A DNA stretch of 15,095 nt from a candidate division WWE3 bacterium CG22_combo_CG10-13_8_21_14_all_39_12 (GTDB taxonomy: Bacteria; Patescibacteriota; 4484-211; GCA-002791395), in contig PCSU01000008.1 of the NCBI GenBank assembly GCA_002771355.1, forward strand, positions 1 to 15,095, given 5' to 3'. Below the pieces are notes generated by a model that was given only the letters and a program-made list of their open reading frames with translations, ran no database searches and was not told the origin of the DNA. Positions 6,010 through 13,929 of this stretch are shown here, in pieces (position 1 is the first letter of the stretch; every line of letters begins with the position of its first letter). The position numbers and the translations under genes are program-made.

Positions 6010-7008
6010 ATGTCAACCGGATTGTGGTCTGAGGACAAAACAGGCGGAAACGGGATGTATAAACACGGTCTTGCCGGGAAAAACATCCTCAGTGTGGCGC
6101 AGTTTAATCGGGAACAGCTTGAAGAAATATTGCGGCTGTCCCACGATATGGCAACAACAGTTGCCCGCTTTGGAGCCGTGCAGCCATTACACGGCAAAGT
6201 TCTTGCAAATCTGTTTTATGAACCAAGTACCAGAACATCGTCAAGTTTTATTGCAGCAATGCAACGTTTGGGTGGCACGGTAATCCCTATCAACAACGTA
6301 CAATTTAGTTCCGTTGCAAAGGGAGAGTCATTGCGTGACACTGTTCGAACCCTTGCCGCATATGCTGACATTATTGTATTACGTCACCCAGAAACAGGCG
6401 CTGCAAATACCGCAGCTAGTGCATTGGAGCGGTATGAATTTAGAATTCCAATCATTAACGCTGGGGATGGTATTGGAGAACATCCAACTCAAGCGCTCCT
6501 TGATCTGATGACCATTAAGGAGGAACGGGGTTCGGTTGATGGTTTGCATATAGCAATGGTTGGCGACCTCAAAAACGGAAGGACTGTGCACAGTCTGTCA
6601 CAACTTCTCGCACTGTATGAAGACATACACTTTACCCTTGTGAGTCCTGAATCTTTAAGGATGCCATCGGCAACTGTTGCTTTTCTCAACGAACACAACT
6701 GTGGCATTAAAGAAACTGATTCACTAGATGGGGTATTGGAAGAGGCGGGTGTCCTTTATGACACGCGAGTTCAAAAGGAACGTTTCGGCGACCCGGCTGC
6801 ATATGAGGAACTCAAGCTTTCATATGTAATTGATCAGGCTACCATGAAACGGGCGTCTGACACTATGGTCCTCATGCATCCTTTCCCACGTGTTGGAGAA
6901 ATTGCATACGAGGTAGATGATGATCCTCGTGCTGCATATTTCAGGCAAATGAGAAATGGTATGTATGTTCGTATGGCCCTCCTTGCTGGAGTCCTTGGCA
7001 AAGTGTAG
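6010..7008 (+). CDS. pyrB: Aspartate carbamoyltransferase catalytic subunit
   Basis: It joins carbamoyl phosphate and aspartate to carbamoyl aspartate, the committed step of pyrimidine synthesis in the cytoplasm. The 332-residue protein shows the carbamoyl phosphate loop Ser73-Thr74-Arg75-Thr76 (YEPSTRTS), the SSVAKGESL loop with Lys104 from the neighbouring subunit, Arg125 in RHPE, His158 and Gln161 in HPTQALLD, Arg191, TRVQKERF and MHPFPRV near the end. It is about 20 residues longer than the E. coli chain (310) because of its N-terminus; an alternative start is Met16 at 6055. The ATG at 6010 is preferred because AAAGGAGA (5997-6004) precedes it. No pyrI or other pyr gene is adjacent. The 5' half is clearly richer in G+C (about 50% in sampled lines) than gatB or dnaE (30-40%), which may indicate transfer. 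Confidence 0.96.
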   Translation: MSTGLWSEDKTGGNGMYKHGLAGKNILSVAQFNREQLEEILRLSHDMATTVARFGAVQPLHGKVLANLFYEPSTRTSSSFIAAMQRLGGTVIPINNVQFSSVAKGESLRDTVRTLAAYADIIVLRHPETGAANTAASALERYEFRIPIINAGDGIGEHPTQALLDLMTIKEERGSVDGLHIAMVGDLKNGRTVHSLSQLLALYEDIHFTLVSPESLRMPSATVAFLNEHNCGIKETDSLDGVLEEAGVLYDTRVQKERFGDPAAYEELKLSYVIDQATMKRASDTMVLMHPFPRVGEIAYEVDDDPRAAYFRQMRNGMYVRMALLAGVLGKV

Positions 7009-7025
7009 GTAATGGTTTATTAATC

Positions 7026-7057
7026 GAAAGAGGCACGCATTCGTGCGTGCCTCTTTC
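7026..7057. terminator. Strong bidirectional hairpin after pyrB
   Basis: A perfect 14-bp stem, GAAAGAGGCACGCA (7026-7039) against TGCGTGCCTCTTTC (7044-7057), encloses the tetraloop TTCG. The stem itself begins with an A-rich run and ends with CTCTTTC, so it could end transcription from either side. Confidence 0.75.
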
Positions 7058-7150
7058 TCACCATAATAAACAGATCAAACAAAACAACGCAGTAAACTCG
7101 GTAGAATAGGCTTTTTATAATGCGTGCTGTTGTTACAGTACAAACATCTG

Positions 7151-7178
7151 TTGCCCCAAAACACCACTCTGATAAAGT
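7151..7178 (+). promoter_or_regulatory. Possible dnaE promoter
   Basis: TTGCCC (7151-7156), a 16-base spacer and an extended -10 TGA-TAAAGT (7173-7178) end 9 bases before the dnaE ATG. TAAAGT is also the -10 of the pyrB promoter. A perfect TATAAT also occurs farther upstream at about 7115-7120, so a second, longer transcript is possible. Confidence 0.4.
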
Positions 7179-7187
7179 TACCTTATC

Positions 7188-10100
7188 ATGTCATTTGTTC
7201 ATCTCCACAATCACAGTGAATATTCTCTTTTGGATGGTTTGAGTAGCATCAAAGGTATGGTCGCCAGGGCTGTGGAACTTAACATGCCAGCAATTGCACT
7301 TACTGACCATGGTTCCATGCATGGAGTCATAAAATTTTATGTCGAAGCCAAAAAAAACGATATAAAACCAATTCTTGGACTAGAAGGTTATGTAGCTCCT
7401 AGGCGTCTTCATCAAAAAGACGGCGCATTAGATACAAGACCATTTCACATTCTTTTACTTGCAAAAAACTACGTAGGGTATAAAAACCTATTGCAACTCA
7501 CCTCAATTAGTCACTTAGAAGGGTTTTACTATAAACCTCGAATCGATAAATATGTTTTAAAAAAATATTCAGAAGGAATCATTACATCTACCGGTTGCGT
7601 CGATGGAGAAATTCCACGGACAATAAGTGAAGGCAATATGGAAAAGGCACGTACTCTTACCAAAGAGTATATTGATATTTTTGGCAAAGATAACTTTTTC
7701 GTAGAGCTTCAAAACCATCAAACCGAAACGCATGGGAGTCTATTTGTAATGATTGAAAAAATTAACATTGGCCTATTTGAACTTGCTCAAGAGTTTGGAC
7801 TTCGTCTTGTTGCAACAAATGATGTTCATTATGTACGTCAGGAAGATGCCGAGGCCCAAGATGCTTTGCTCGCAATTCAAACAAAAGAAATTTTAGGAGA
7901 TCCTGCTCGAAAACTATCAATGCTAGATTCCCCTGATTTTTACATTAAAGATTCACAGGAAATGCATGAGCTATTTCCTAACCATCCAGAGGCAATTGAG
8001 AATTCACTGGTGATTGCCGATATGATTACCGATGACTATAAATTGCCCATGGGGAAAATGATTTTCCCCGCCTATACCATTCCTGGTGGGTATTCACACG
8101 ATGAGTACTTAAGAAAAATTGTATACGAGCGGGTTGGGATAAAATTTCCTGAGGTAACAGATGCAGTAAAAGAACGAATTGAAAAAGAACTGCGGATTAT
8201 TGCAAATAAAGGCTATAGTCCATACATTCTTATTTTTGAAGATTTAGCTCGATATTGTAAAGAAAAAAATATCCTTGCAATTGCTCGTGGTTCAGCCGTT
8301 GGGTCAATTATTCACTACATTCTTAATATAAGTCCGCTTGATCCACTCAAATACAATCTTCCATTTGAGCGATTTTTAAATGATGAACGACCATCGCCAC
8401 CCGATATTGACCTTGATATTCAAGATAACAGACGTGATGAGGTTATTGCATATACCGCTCAAAAGTACGGCGAGGATAAAGTAGCACAAATCTGTACATT
8501 TGGAACGATGGAGGCTAGGGCAGCCGTAAGAGATGTGGGTCGTGTCATGGGGCTTCCGTATTCATTTTGCGATCGAGTTGCAAAAATTGTTCCTCCACCA
8601 AAACAAGGGTTTCATGTGGTACTTTCGGATTGTATAAACGATATTCCCGAATTAAACGAACTGTACACTACCAATCCTGAAGCAAAAAAATTGCTCGATT
8701 TGTCAATTAAACTCCAGGGCGTTTCAAGGCATGCGGGTACTCATGCGGCCGGCGTGATTGTCTCTGACAAACCCCTCATCGAGTATGTAGGCCTCATGCA
8801 GGACCGTAAAACTGGAAGAATCATGACCCAGCTTGATATGTATAGTCTTGACCTAAATGCGGTTGATGACGCTCTTGGACTTTTGAAAATGGACTATTTG
8901 GGTTTACGGAACTTATCGACAATTCAAGAAGCTCTTAGACTTATCAAAGAAAATCAGGGAGTAGATATTGACTTGTACTCGCTACCACTTGATCAGCCAG
9001 AAGTTTTTAAAATGCTTCAAGAAGGGGACACCACTGGTTTATTTCAAATGGAAAGCTCAGGATTTAGGCAGTTAAATAGAGAATTGAAACCTGATCGCTT
9101 TGAAGATATTGGGGTTATGATTGCCTTGTATCGTCCAGGCCCTATGGATATGATTCCGTCATATATTGAAAGAAAGTTTGATCCAACAAAAGTAGAATAT
9201 GCGCACCCTGTTCTAGAAAAAGTTCTTGGCAACACGTATGGGGTACTTATCTACCAGGAACAATGTATGGAAATTGCCAACGAGATGGCGGGGTTTTCGC
9301 TTGGGCGTGCAGACCTTTTAAGAAGAGCCATTGGAAAAAAGAAAAAAGTGCTTATGGAAAAAGAAAAAATAGCATTTGTTAAAGGTGCTCTTACGCAAGG
9401 GTATTCAGCCAAAGAGGCAGAAGAAGTTTTTGCATTTATTGAAAAGTTTGCGTCGTATGGATTTAACCGTGGACACTCTGCAAGCTACGGACTTATTGTA
9501 TATCAAACTGCGTATCTTAAGGCTCTTTATCCTGTAGAGTTTTTCACAGCCTTATTAACAAGCGAGCGACATAACACAGATAAACTCGGTGTGATTGCTG
9601 CTGATTGTAAAGAACGGGGAATACAAATTTTACCTCCATCAATCAATCATTCAGAAGTTGATTTTACTCTTGAGAAACAATCCGATAGTACAGATGCGAT
9701 TCGTTATAGTTTAAGTGCATTAAAAAACATTGGCGATGGGGCGATTGAAACGATCGTTGAGGAACGCCACAAGAATGGAAAATTTAAAGACTTCTTAGAC
9801 CTGTGCAAACGGGTTGATCCGCATGTTGTAAATAACAAACTGGTTGAATCACTTATTTATGCAGGAGCATGCAATGAGTTTGGTGTCCGTCAAGCTCTAT
9901 TACAAATAGCTGCAGAGTATATTGAAGCGGGCCATCGATACCAAAAAATGCAGGCACTTGGACAATCAAGTTTATTTGGAACTACCGATGAAACTGCTGA
10001 TCCAACGGTAAGTAAAATTCCTCCACTTGATGAGGTTCCAGAGGCCCAAATTCTTGAATGGGAAAAAATGATCTTTGGGTTTTACTTTACAAAACATCCA

Positions 10101-10433
10101 CACGAAGAGCATTTACGTGAAATTCAAAAATATACACAAAGTACTTTGGGTGAAATTGATTCAGACTTAGCTGGGAAAAAAGTAATTCTTGGTGGTGTCG
10201 TCTCTCAGAAAAATGTCATTCTTACAAAAAAAGATCAAAGAGAAATGTGTTTCCTAACGCTTCAAGACCAGTCGGGGACTGTTGAAGCAATCGTATTCCC
10301 CGATACGTATCAAAATGGAGTACGACAAGTTATTGAAGATTCTTTGGTAATTATTCAGGGAACGTTAGATGTACAAGATGATGGCTCATTTAAATTACTC
10401 ACCAATAAACTTCTCATTCCAAGTATTTCATAA
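7188..10433 (+). CDS. dnaE: DNA polymerase III alpha subunit
   Basis: This is the replicative C-family polymerase. The PHP domain comes first (HLHNHSEYSLLDG at 5-17, ALTDHGS, GLEGYVAPR, ATNDVHY); its metal-binding His/Asp positions look largely intact, so an active 3'-5' exonuclease as in Thermus is possible. The polymerase core has the catalytic aspartates 408 and 410 (PDIDLDIQDNRRDE) and 569 (KMDYLGLRNL). GFNRGHSASYG marks the fingers region. An OB-fold lies near the C-terminus (KKVILGGVVSQKNV ... GTVEAIVFPD). At 1081 residues it is shorter than the E. coli protein (1160) and ends just after the OB-fold, so a separate tau-binding tail appears to be missing. No Shine-Dalgarno precedes the ATG. 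The gene stands alone, with no terminator recognised before clpC. Confidence 0.97.
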   Translation: MSFVHLHNHSEYSLLDGLSSIKGMVARAVELNMPAIALTDHGSMHGVIKFYVEAKKNDIKPILGLEGYVAPRRLHQKDGALDTRPFHILLLAKNYVGYKNLLQLTSISHLEGFYYKPRIDKYVLKKYSEGIITSTGCVDGEIPRTISEGNMEKARTLTKEYIDIFGKDNFFVELQNHQTETHGSLFVMIEKINIGLFELAQEFGLRLVATNDVHYVRQEDAEAQDALLAIQTKEILGDPARKLSMLDSPDFYIKDSQEMHELFPNHPEAIENSLVIADMITDDYKLPMGKMIFPAYTIPGGYSHDEYLRKIVYERVGIKFPEVTDAVKERIEKELRIIANKGYSPYILIFEDLARYCKEKNILAIARGSAVGSIIHYILNISPLDPLKYNLPFERFLNDERPSPPDIDLDIQDNRRDEVIAYTAQKYGEDKVAQICTFGTMEARAAVRDVGRVMGLPYSFCDRVAKIVPPPKQGFHVVLSDCINDIPELNELYTTNPEAKKLLDLSIKLQGVSRHAGTHAAGVIVSDKPLIEYVGLMQDRKTGRIMTQLDMYSLDLNAVDDALGLLKMDYLGLRNLSTIQEALRLIKENQGVDIDLYSLPLDQPEVFKMLQEGDTTGLFQMESSGFRQLNRELKPDRFEDIGVMIALYRPGPMDMIPSYIERKFDPTKVEYAHPVLEKVLGNTYGVLIYQEQCMEIANEMAGFSLGRADLLRRAIGKKKKVLMEKEKIAFVKGALTQGYSAKEAEEVFAFIEKFASYGFNRGHSASYGLIVYQTAYLKALYPVEFFTALLTSERHNTDKLGVIAADCKERGIQILPPSINHSEVDFTLEKQSDSTDAIRYSLSALKNIGDGAIETIVEERHKNGKFKDFLDLCKRVDPHVVNNKLVESLIYAGACNEFGVRQALLQIAAEYIEAGHRYQKMQALGQSSLFGTTDETADPTVSKIPPLDEVPEAQILEWEKMIFGFYFTKHPHEEHLREIQKYTQSTLGEIDSDLAGKKVILGGVVSQKNVILTKKDQREMCFLTLQDQSGTVEAIVFPDTYQNGVRQVIEDSLVIIQGTLDVQDDGSFKLLTNKLLIPSIS

Positions 10434-10493
10434 TTTTTGCTATCTGTGGGCATAAATTGGTGATAATTTTCGAATTGTTAGGTAAAAACTGGA

Positions 10494-10523
10494 CTGGCAG
10501 GGCATTGACCAAACTGCTAGAAT
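10494..10523 (+). promoter_or_regulatory. clpC promoter
   Basis: CTGGCA (10494-10499), an 18-base spacer and the extended -10 TGC-TAGAAT (10515-10523) end exactly 6 bases before the ATG, so transcription should begin at or beside the start codon. Confidence 0.5.
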
Positions 10524-10529
10524 ATACAT

Positions 10530-13169
10530 ATGTTATGTGAAATTTGTGGAGTAAATCAAGCAACAACAAGACAACGTAGAATAACAAGTGCGGGAACCAT
10601 TGATCGTAACTTGTGTGAAGCGTGTGCCCTTGAAGATAGAACTCAAACCCACTATAGCTCCCATAGATTTGAGCCATTCTCATTTGGTGGTGAATCACCG
10701 TTTTACGACATGTATGGTAAGTCCACTCAATCAAATGAAAACCAATCTCTCAATATTATGGACTATTTTACCGAAAGAGCTAAAGGAGTGCTTCAAAAGG
10801 CAACCGTAATAGCACAGGACCATAAACATGGAATGCTTGATACTGAGCATCTCCTATTGGCGCTTATTAGCGATGAAACTGTTGGAAAACGTTTACTAAC
10901 AGAGCTTGGTGTATCGATAGAAGAAACGAAAAAATATATAGAAGCAACGGTTCCTCACGGCACATCACCCATAACACAGATTGAATACGGCCCGCGCGCA
11001 AAACGTGTTCTTGAACTGGCATTTGATGAGGCAAGACAACTTGGTCACAATTATGTTGGTAGTGAGCATATTCTCCTTGGTCTCATTCGTGAAGGCGAGG
11101 GTCTAGCAGCACAAATTTTTAAAAAAGTTGGAGTTACCTTGCTTTCTGCTCGAGAAAAAATCTCACAAAATGAGGGGTCTTTGCGTAATGATGGAGCTTA
11201 TCCAACCCAGTCTGAAACACCAGGTCTTGATGAATTTACTCGAGATTTAACCCAAGAAGCACGTGAGGGAAAACTTGATCCAGTTATTGGTAGAGCTGGC
11301 GAAATAGATCGTATAATTAATATCTTGTCGCGCCGTCGCAAAAATAACCCTGTTCTTATTGGTGAACCAGGAGTTGGTAAAACAGCAATTGCAGAGGGTT
11401 TAGCAAACAAAATTATTCAAAATGACGTACCTGAGCCACTTTTAAACAAACGCTTATTAGCACTTGATATGGGAAGTTTAATTGCAGGAACAAAATATCG
11501 TGGTGAGTTTGAAGAGCGTATGAAGGTCCTTTTGGATGAAATTCAAAAAAACAAGGATTCACTCATTTTGTTCATTGATGAGCTACATACAATTGTTGGA
11601 GCAGGTGGAGCAGAAGGAGCAATCGATGCTTCAAATCTTTTAAAACCATCTCTGGCTCGAGGAGATCTACAGGCAATTGGTGCAACAACACTTGATGAGT
11701 ATAAAAAACATATCGAAAAAGATGCAGCACTTGAACGAAGATTTCAGCCTGTTATCGTACCAGAAAACACGGTTCCCCAAACAATTGAGATTCTTCAAGG
11801 CCTAAAAGATAGGTACGAGGCTCATCATCGAGTAAAAATTTCAAATGAAGCTATCATTTCATCAGTTGAGCTGTCTGATAGGTATATTAATGATCGTTTT
11901 TTACCAGACAAAGCAATAGATTTAATTGATGAAGCCTCTGCCGAAGTGAGACTTCGCACAATAGCTCCACCAGAGAATCTTGAAGAGGTAAGAAAAACTA
12001 TTGCACAAAAGAAAAGAGAACTATCAGAAGCAACCTCTAATAATGAAAACGAAAAAGAAAAAACTCTGAAAAAGGAACTTCTTGATTTAGAAACTACCGA
12101 AAAAGATATTACTGATATCTGGAACCAATCAAAAGGAACTGAAACACCTGAGGTTAAAGCTGAAGATGTGGCGGTCGTATTATCAAAAATGACCGGTGTC
12201 CCTATTACTAAACTCACAGAGGAAGAAAAAGATAAGTTACTTCGTCTTGAAGAACAACTTCACCAAAGAATTGTTGGACAAGATGAGGCTATTGGAGTTG
12301 TATCAAATGCAATTCGAAGAGCACGATCTGGCCTTAAAGATAAAAATAAGCCAATTGGGAGTTTTATGTTTTTGGGATCAACTGGTGTAGGGAAATCAGA
12401 GTTGGCAAAAGCACTTGCTGAAGTTATGTACGGCGATGAATCTCACTTACTTAGATTAGATATGAGCGAATATCAAGAGCGCCATACTGTTGCACGACTT
12501 ATTGGTTCTCCTCCAGGTTATATTGGTCATGATGAAGGTGGACAGCTTACAGAATTAGTTCGTCGAAACCCATACTCCATTATATTTATGGACGAAATTG
12601 AAAAAGCGCATGATGATGTATTTAACATTTTATTACAAGTGCTTGATGACGGACGTTTAACTGACGGTCAAGGTAAAACTGTTGATTTTAAAAATACAAT
12701 TATTATTATGACTTCAAATCTTGGTGGTACTCTTTTACAGAAAGCCAAAACTCCCAAAGAAAAAGAGCTCGTTGAAAGCCAGATTGAAGATATATTAAAA
12801 CAAACCTTTAGACCTGAGTTTCTAAACCGTATTGACGAGTTTGTTATCTTCCATACGTTAACCAAAGATAACATCAAAAAAATAGTTGGACTTGAACTTG
12901 AACACACCAAGCGTTTAGTATCAGCTCAAAATATGGGAATTACTTTTGGAGAAGGCGTAGAGAACTATTTGGTTGAAGCCGGATTTGATCCTGAGTTTGG
13001 TGCCAGACCACTTAAACGCCTTATTCAACGTGAGATTGAAACAGGCATTTCGAATTTACTCTTATCTGAAAATGTAGCAAGTAGATCAAACATTACCGTC
13101 TCAGTAAATAGCGATAATGTGATACAATTTGCCCATGCAAAACCAAGAAAAAGTAAACCCACGATTTGA
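10530..13169 (+). CDS. clpC: ClpC-type AAA+ unfoldase with N-terminal C4 zinc finger
   Basis: This is a two-ring Hsp100 ATPase that unfolds proteins. Order: a zinc finger with Cys3, Cys6, Cys29 and Cys32 (LCEIC ... NLCEAC), a Ser/Phe-rich linker to about 76, two Clp_N repeats (about 80-215), AAA domain 1 with Walker A GEPGVGKT (278-285) and Walker B FIDELHT, a short charged middle coiled coil (about 483-532), and AAA domain 2 with Walker A GSTGVGKS (616-623), Walker B IIFMDEIEKAH, and the C-terminal FRPEFLNRIDE and FGARPLKR motifs. The 879 residues exceed usual ClpC (about 810) because of the zinc finger, which matches the spacing of McsA, the ClpC partner of Firmicutes. The [LIV]-G-[FL] loop that docks ClpP is not seen between TSNLGG (729-733) and FRPEF. 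The start at 10530 is supported by the promoter placement. A shorter ClpC beginning at Met77 is possible but would discard the zinc finger. Confidence 0.95.
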   Translation: MLCEICGVNQATTRQRRITSAGTIDRNLCEACALEDRTQTHYSSHRFEPFSFGGESPFYDMYGKSTQSNENQSLNIMDYFTERAKGVLQKATVIAQDHKHGMLDTEHLLLALISDETVGKRLLTELGVSIEETKKYIEATVPHGTSPITQIEYGPRAKRVLELAFDEARQLGHNYVGSEHILLGLIREGEGLAAQIFKKVGVTLLSAREKISQNEGSLRNDGAYPTQSETPGLDEFTRDLTQEAREGKLDPVIGRAGEIDRIINILSRRRKNNPVLIGEPGVGKTAIAEGLANKIIQNDVPEPLLNKRLLALDMGSLIAGTKYRGEFEERMKVLLDEIQKNKDSLILFIDELHTIVGAGGAEGAIDASNLLKPSLARGDLQAIGATTLDEYKKHIEKDAALERRFQPVIVPENTVPQTIEILQGLKDRYEAHHRVKISNEAIISSVELSDRYINDRFLPDKAIDLIDEASAEVRLRTIAPPENLEEVRKTIAQKKRELSEATSNNENEKEKTLKKELLDLETTEKDITDIWNQSKGTETPEVKAEDVAVVLSKMTGVPITKLTEEEKDKLLRLEEQLHQRIVGQDEAIGVVSNAIRRARSGLKDKNKPIGSFMFLGSTGVGKSELAKALAEVMYGDESHLLRLDMSEYQERHTVARLIGSPPGYIGHDEGGQLTELVRRNPYSIIFMDEIEKAHDDVFNILLQVLDDGRLTDGQGKTVDFKNTIIIMTSNLGGTLLQKAKTPKEKELVESQIEDILKQTFRPEFLNRIDEFVIFHTLTKDNIKKIVGLELEHTKRLVSAQNMGITFGEGVENYLVEAGFDPEFGARPLKRLIQREIETGISNLLLSENVASRSNITVSVNSDNVIQFAHAKPRKSKPTI
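13120..13128 (+). promoter_or_regulatory. Extended -10 for rplS inside clpC
   Basis: TGA-TACAAT (13120-13128) lies within the clpC coding sequence and ends exactly 6 bases before the rplS ATG at 13135. No good -35 is visible, as is usual for extended -10 promoters. Confidence 0.45.
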
Positions 13170-13467
13170 TTTTAACGTTGGGGACACAGTTATTGTAAGT
13201 TCCCTTATCGCAGAAGGTGAAAAGACACGAACTCAAAAGTTTGAGGGTGTTGTTATTGCACAAAAAGGTACTGGAATTACACGAACATTTATGGTTCGCA
13301 GAGTTGGTACCGATGAAATAGGTATTGAGCGAATATTTCCAGAATTTTCTCCGCTTGTTGAGAATGTTGAAGTAAAGCGTAAAGGTGCACCTCGTCGATC
13401 TAAACTATACTTTCTTCGCGATCGTAAAGGCCGACGCGCAACATACGTTAAAGCAAGCAAAGAATAA
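13135..13467 (+). CDS. rplS: 50S ribosomal protein L19
   Basis: L19 sits at the interface of the ribosomal subunits. The 110-residue protein shows the whole family pattern: FNVGDTVIV at about 13-21, EGEKTRTQKFEGVVIAQKG, TFMVRRVGTDEIGIERIFPEFSP, a VEVKRKGAPRRSKLYFLRDRKGRRA block and a basic tail. The start is ATG 13135; an upstream TTG at 13129 is not favoured, since the six bases between the -10 box and the ATG fit the window's leaderless pattern. The first 35 bases overlap the end of clpC in another frame, an uncommon pairing of neighbours. No clear Shine-Dalgarno is seen. Confidence 0.96.
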   Translation: MQNQEKVNPRFDFNVGDTVIVSSLIAEGEKTRTQKFEGVVIAQKGTGITRTFMVRRVGTDEIGIERIFPEFSPLVENVEVKRKGAPRRSKLYFLRDRKGRRATYVKASKE

Positions 13468-13506
13468 GTACCCTCCTTTGTATTTCTTTTAGACTATTTT
13501 TTATCA

Positions 13507-13512
13507 TATAAT
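13507..13512 (+). promoter_or_regulatory. -10 box of the yraN-like gene
   Basis: A perfect TATAAT ends 6 bases before the ATG at 13519. The -35 region (TTCTTT at 17-base spacing) is poor. Confidence 0.45.
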
Positions 13513-13518
13513 CATGAT

Positions 13519-13878
13519 ATGGAAGACCGTATGCAGGTAGGTGCTTGGGGAGAACACCGCGCAACAACATATTTAGTCGAAAATGGTTTTACAATTCTTG
13601 CGCGAAACTGGAGATTTAAAAACAGGCATGAGATTGATATTGTGGCAACTAAGGATGATGAACTCGTTGCAATTGAGGTTAAAACGCATGCTTATCCTCA
13701 AGAAACGATGCCATTTGAACAGGTTACAAAAAGTAAGTCAAGGCAAATTACCCAAGCTCTCGAGATTTTTGCAAAGGAGCATAATGCCCACAACATGCCA
13801 CTACGTATTGATGTAATCAGTATTATTAGGCACCCATTTTCACTAGAATATTTTAAATCAGCTGATTTTACGTTATAA
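13519..13878 (+). CDS. yraN: UPF0102 (YraN) family nuclease-like protein
   Basis: The 119-residue protein has the UPF0102 layout: GAWGEHRATTYLVENGFTILARNWR at about 8-32, then EIDIVATKDDELVAIEVKTH (38-57), a basic SKSRQITQALEIF helix and PLRIDVISI. EID followed by E-x-K (Glu53-Val-Lys55) fits the restriction-endonuclease-like PD-(D/E)xK fold; the usual GEID is HEID here. The cellular role of the family is not settled, though a link to DNA processing is often suggested. Placement after rplS is typical: many bacteria have rplS, rnhB and yraN near each other. A second ATG at 13531 would remove four residues; the first is chosen because of the TATAAT placement. Confidence 0.88.
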   Translation: MEDRMQVGAWGEHRATTYLVENGFTILARNWRFKNRHEIDIVATKDDELVAIEVKTHAYPQETMPFEQVTKSKSRQITQALEIFAKEHNAHNMPLRIDVISIIRHPFSLEYFKSADFTL

Positions 13879-13894
13879 CACTTAAAACCAGCCA

Positions 13895-13923
13895 TTGATA
13901 ATAAGATGCAAATCATTGATAAT
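13895..13923 (+). promoter_or_regulatory. Promoter of the small gene at 13930
   Basis: TTGATA (13895-13900, 5/6 to consensus), a 17-base spacer and GATAAT (13918-13923, 5/6) end exactly 6 bases before the ATG at 13930. This is among the best-spaced promoters in the window. Confidence 0.55.
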
Positions 13924-13929
13924 TTTGAC

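Noticed and set aside
10414..10734. Minus-strand ORF of 106 codons over the dnaE-clpC junction
   Set aside because: It overlaps the clpC zinc-finger coding region and promoter antisense, and has no recognisable domain or SD.
11825..12217. Minus-strand ORF of 130 codons within clpC
   Set aside because: Low-complexity Ser/Phe-rich antisense shadow of the clpC middle domain, with no start signals.
13442..13490. Terminator after rplS
   Set aside because: Only a 5-bp CAAAG/CTTTG stem with a long loop and a broken T-run is present, too weak to call.
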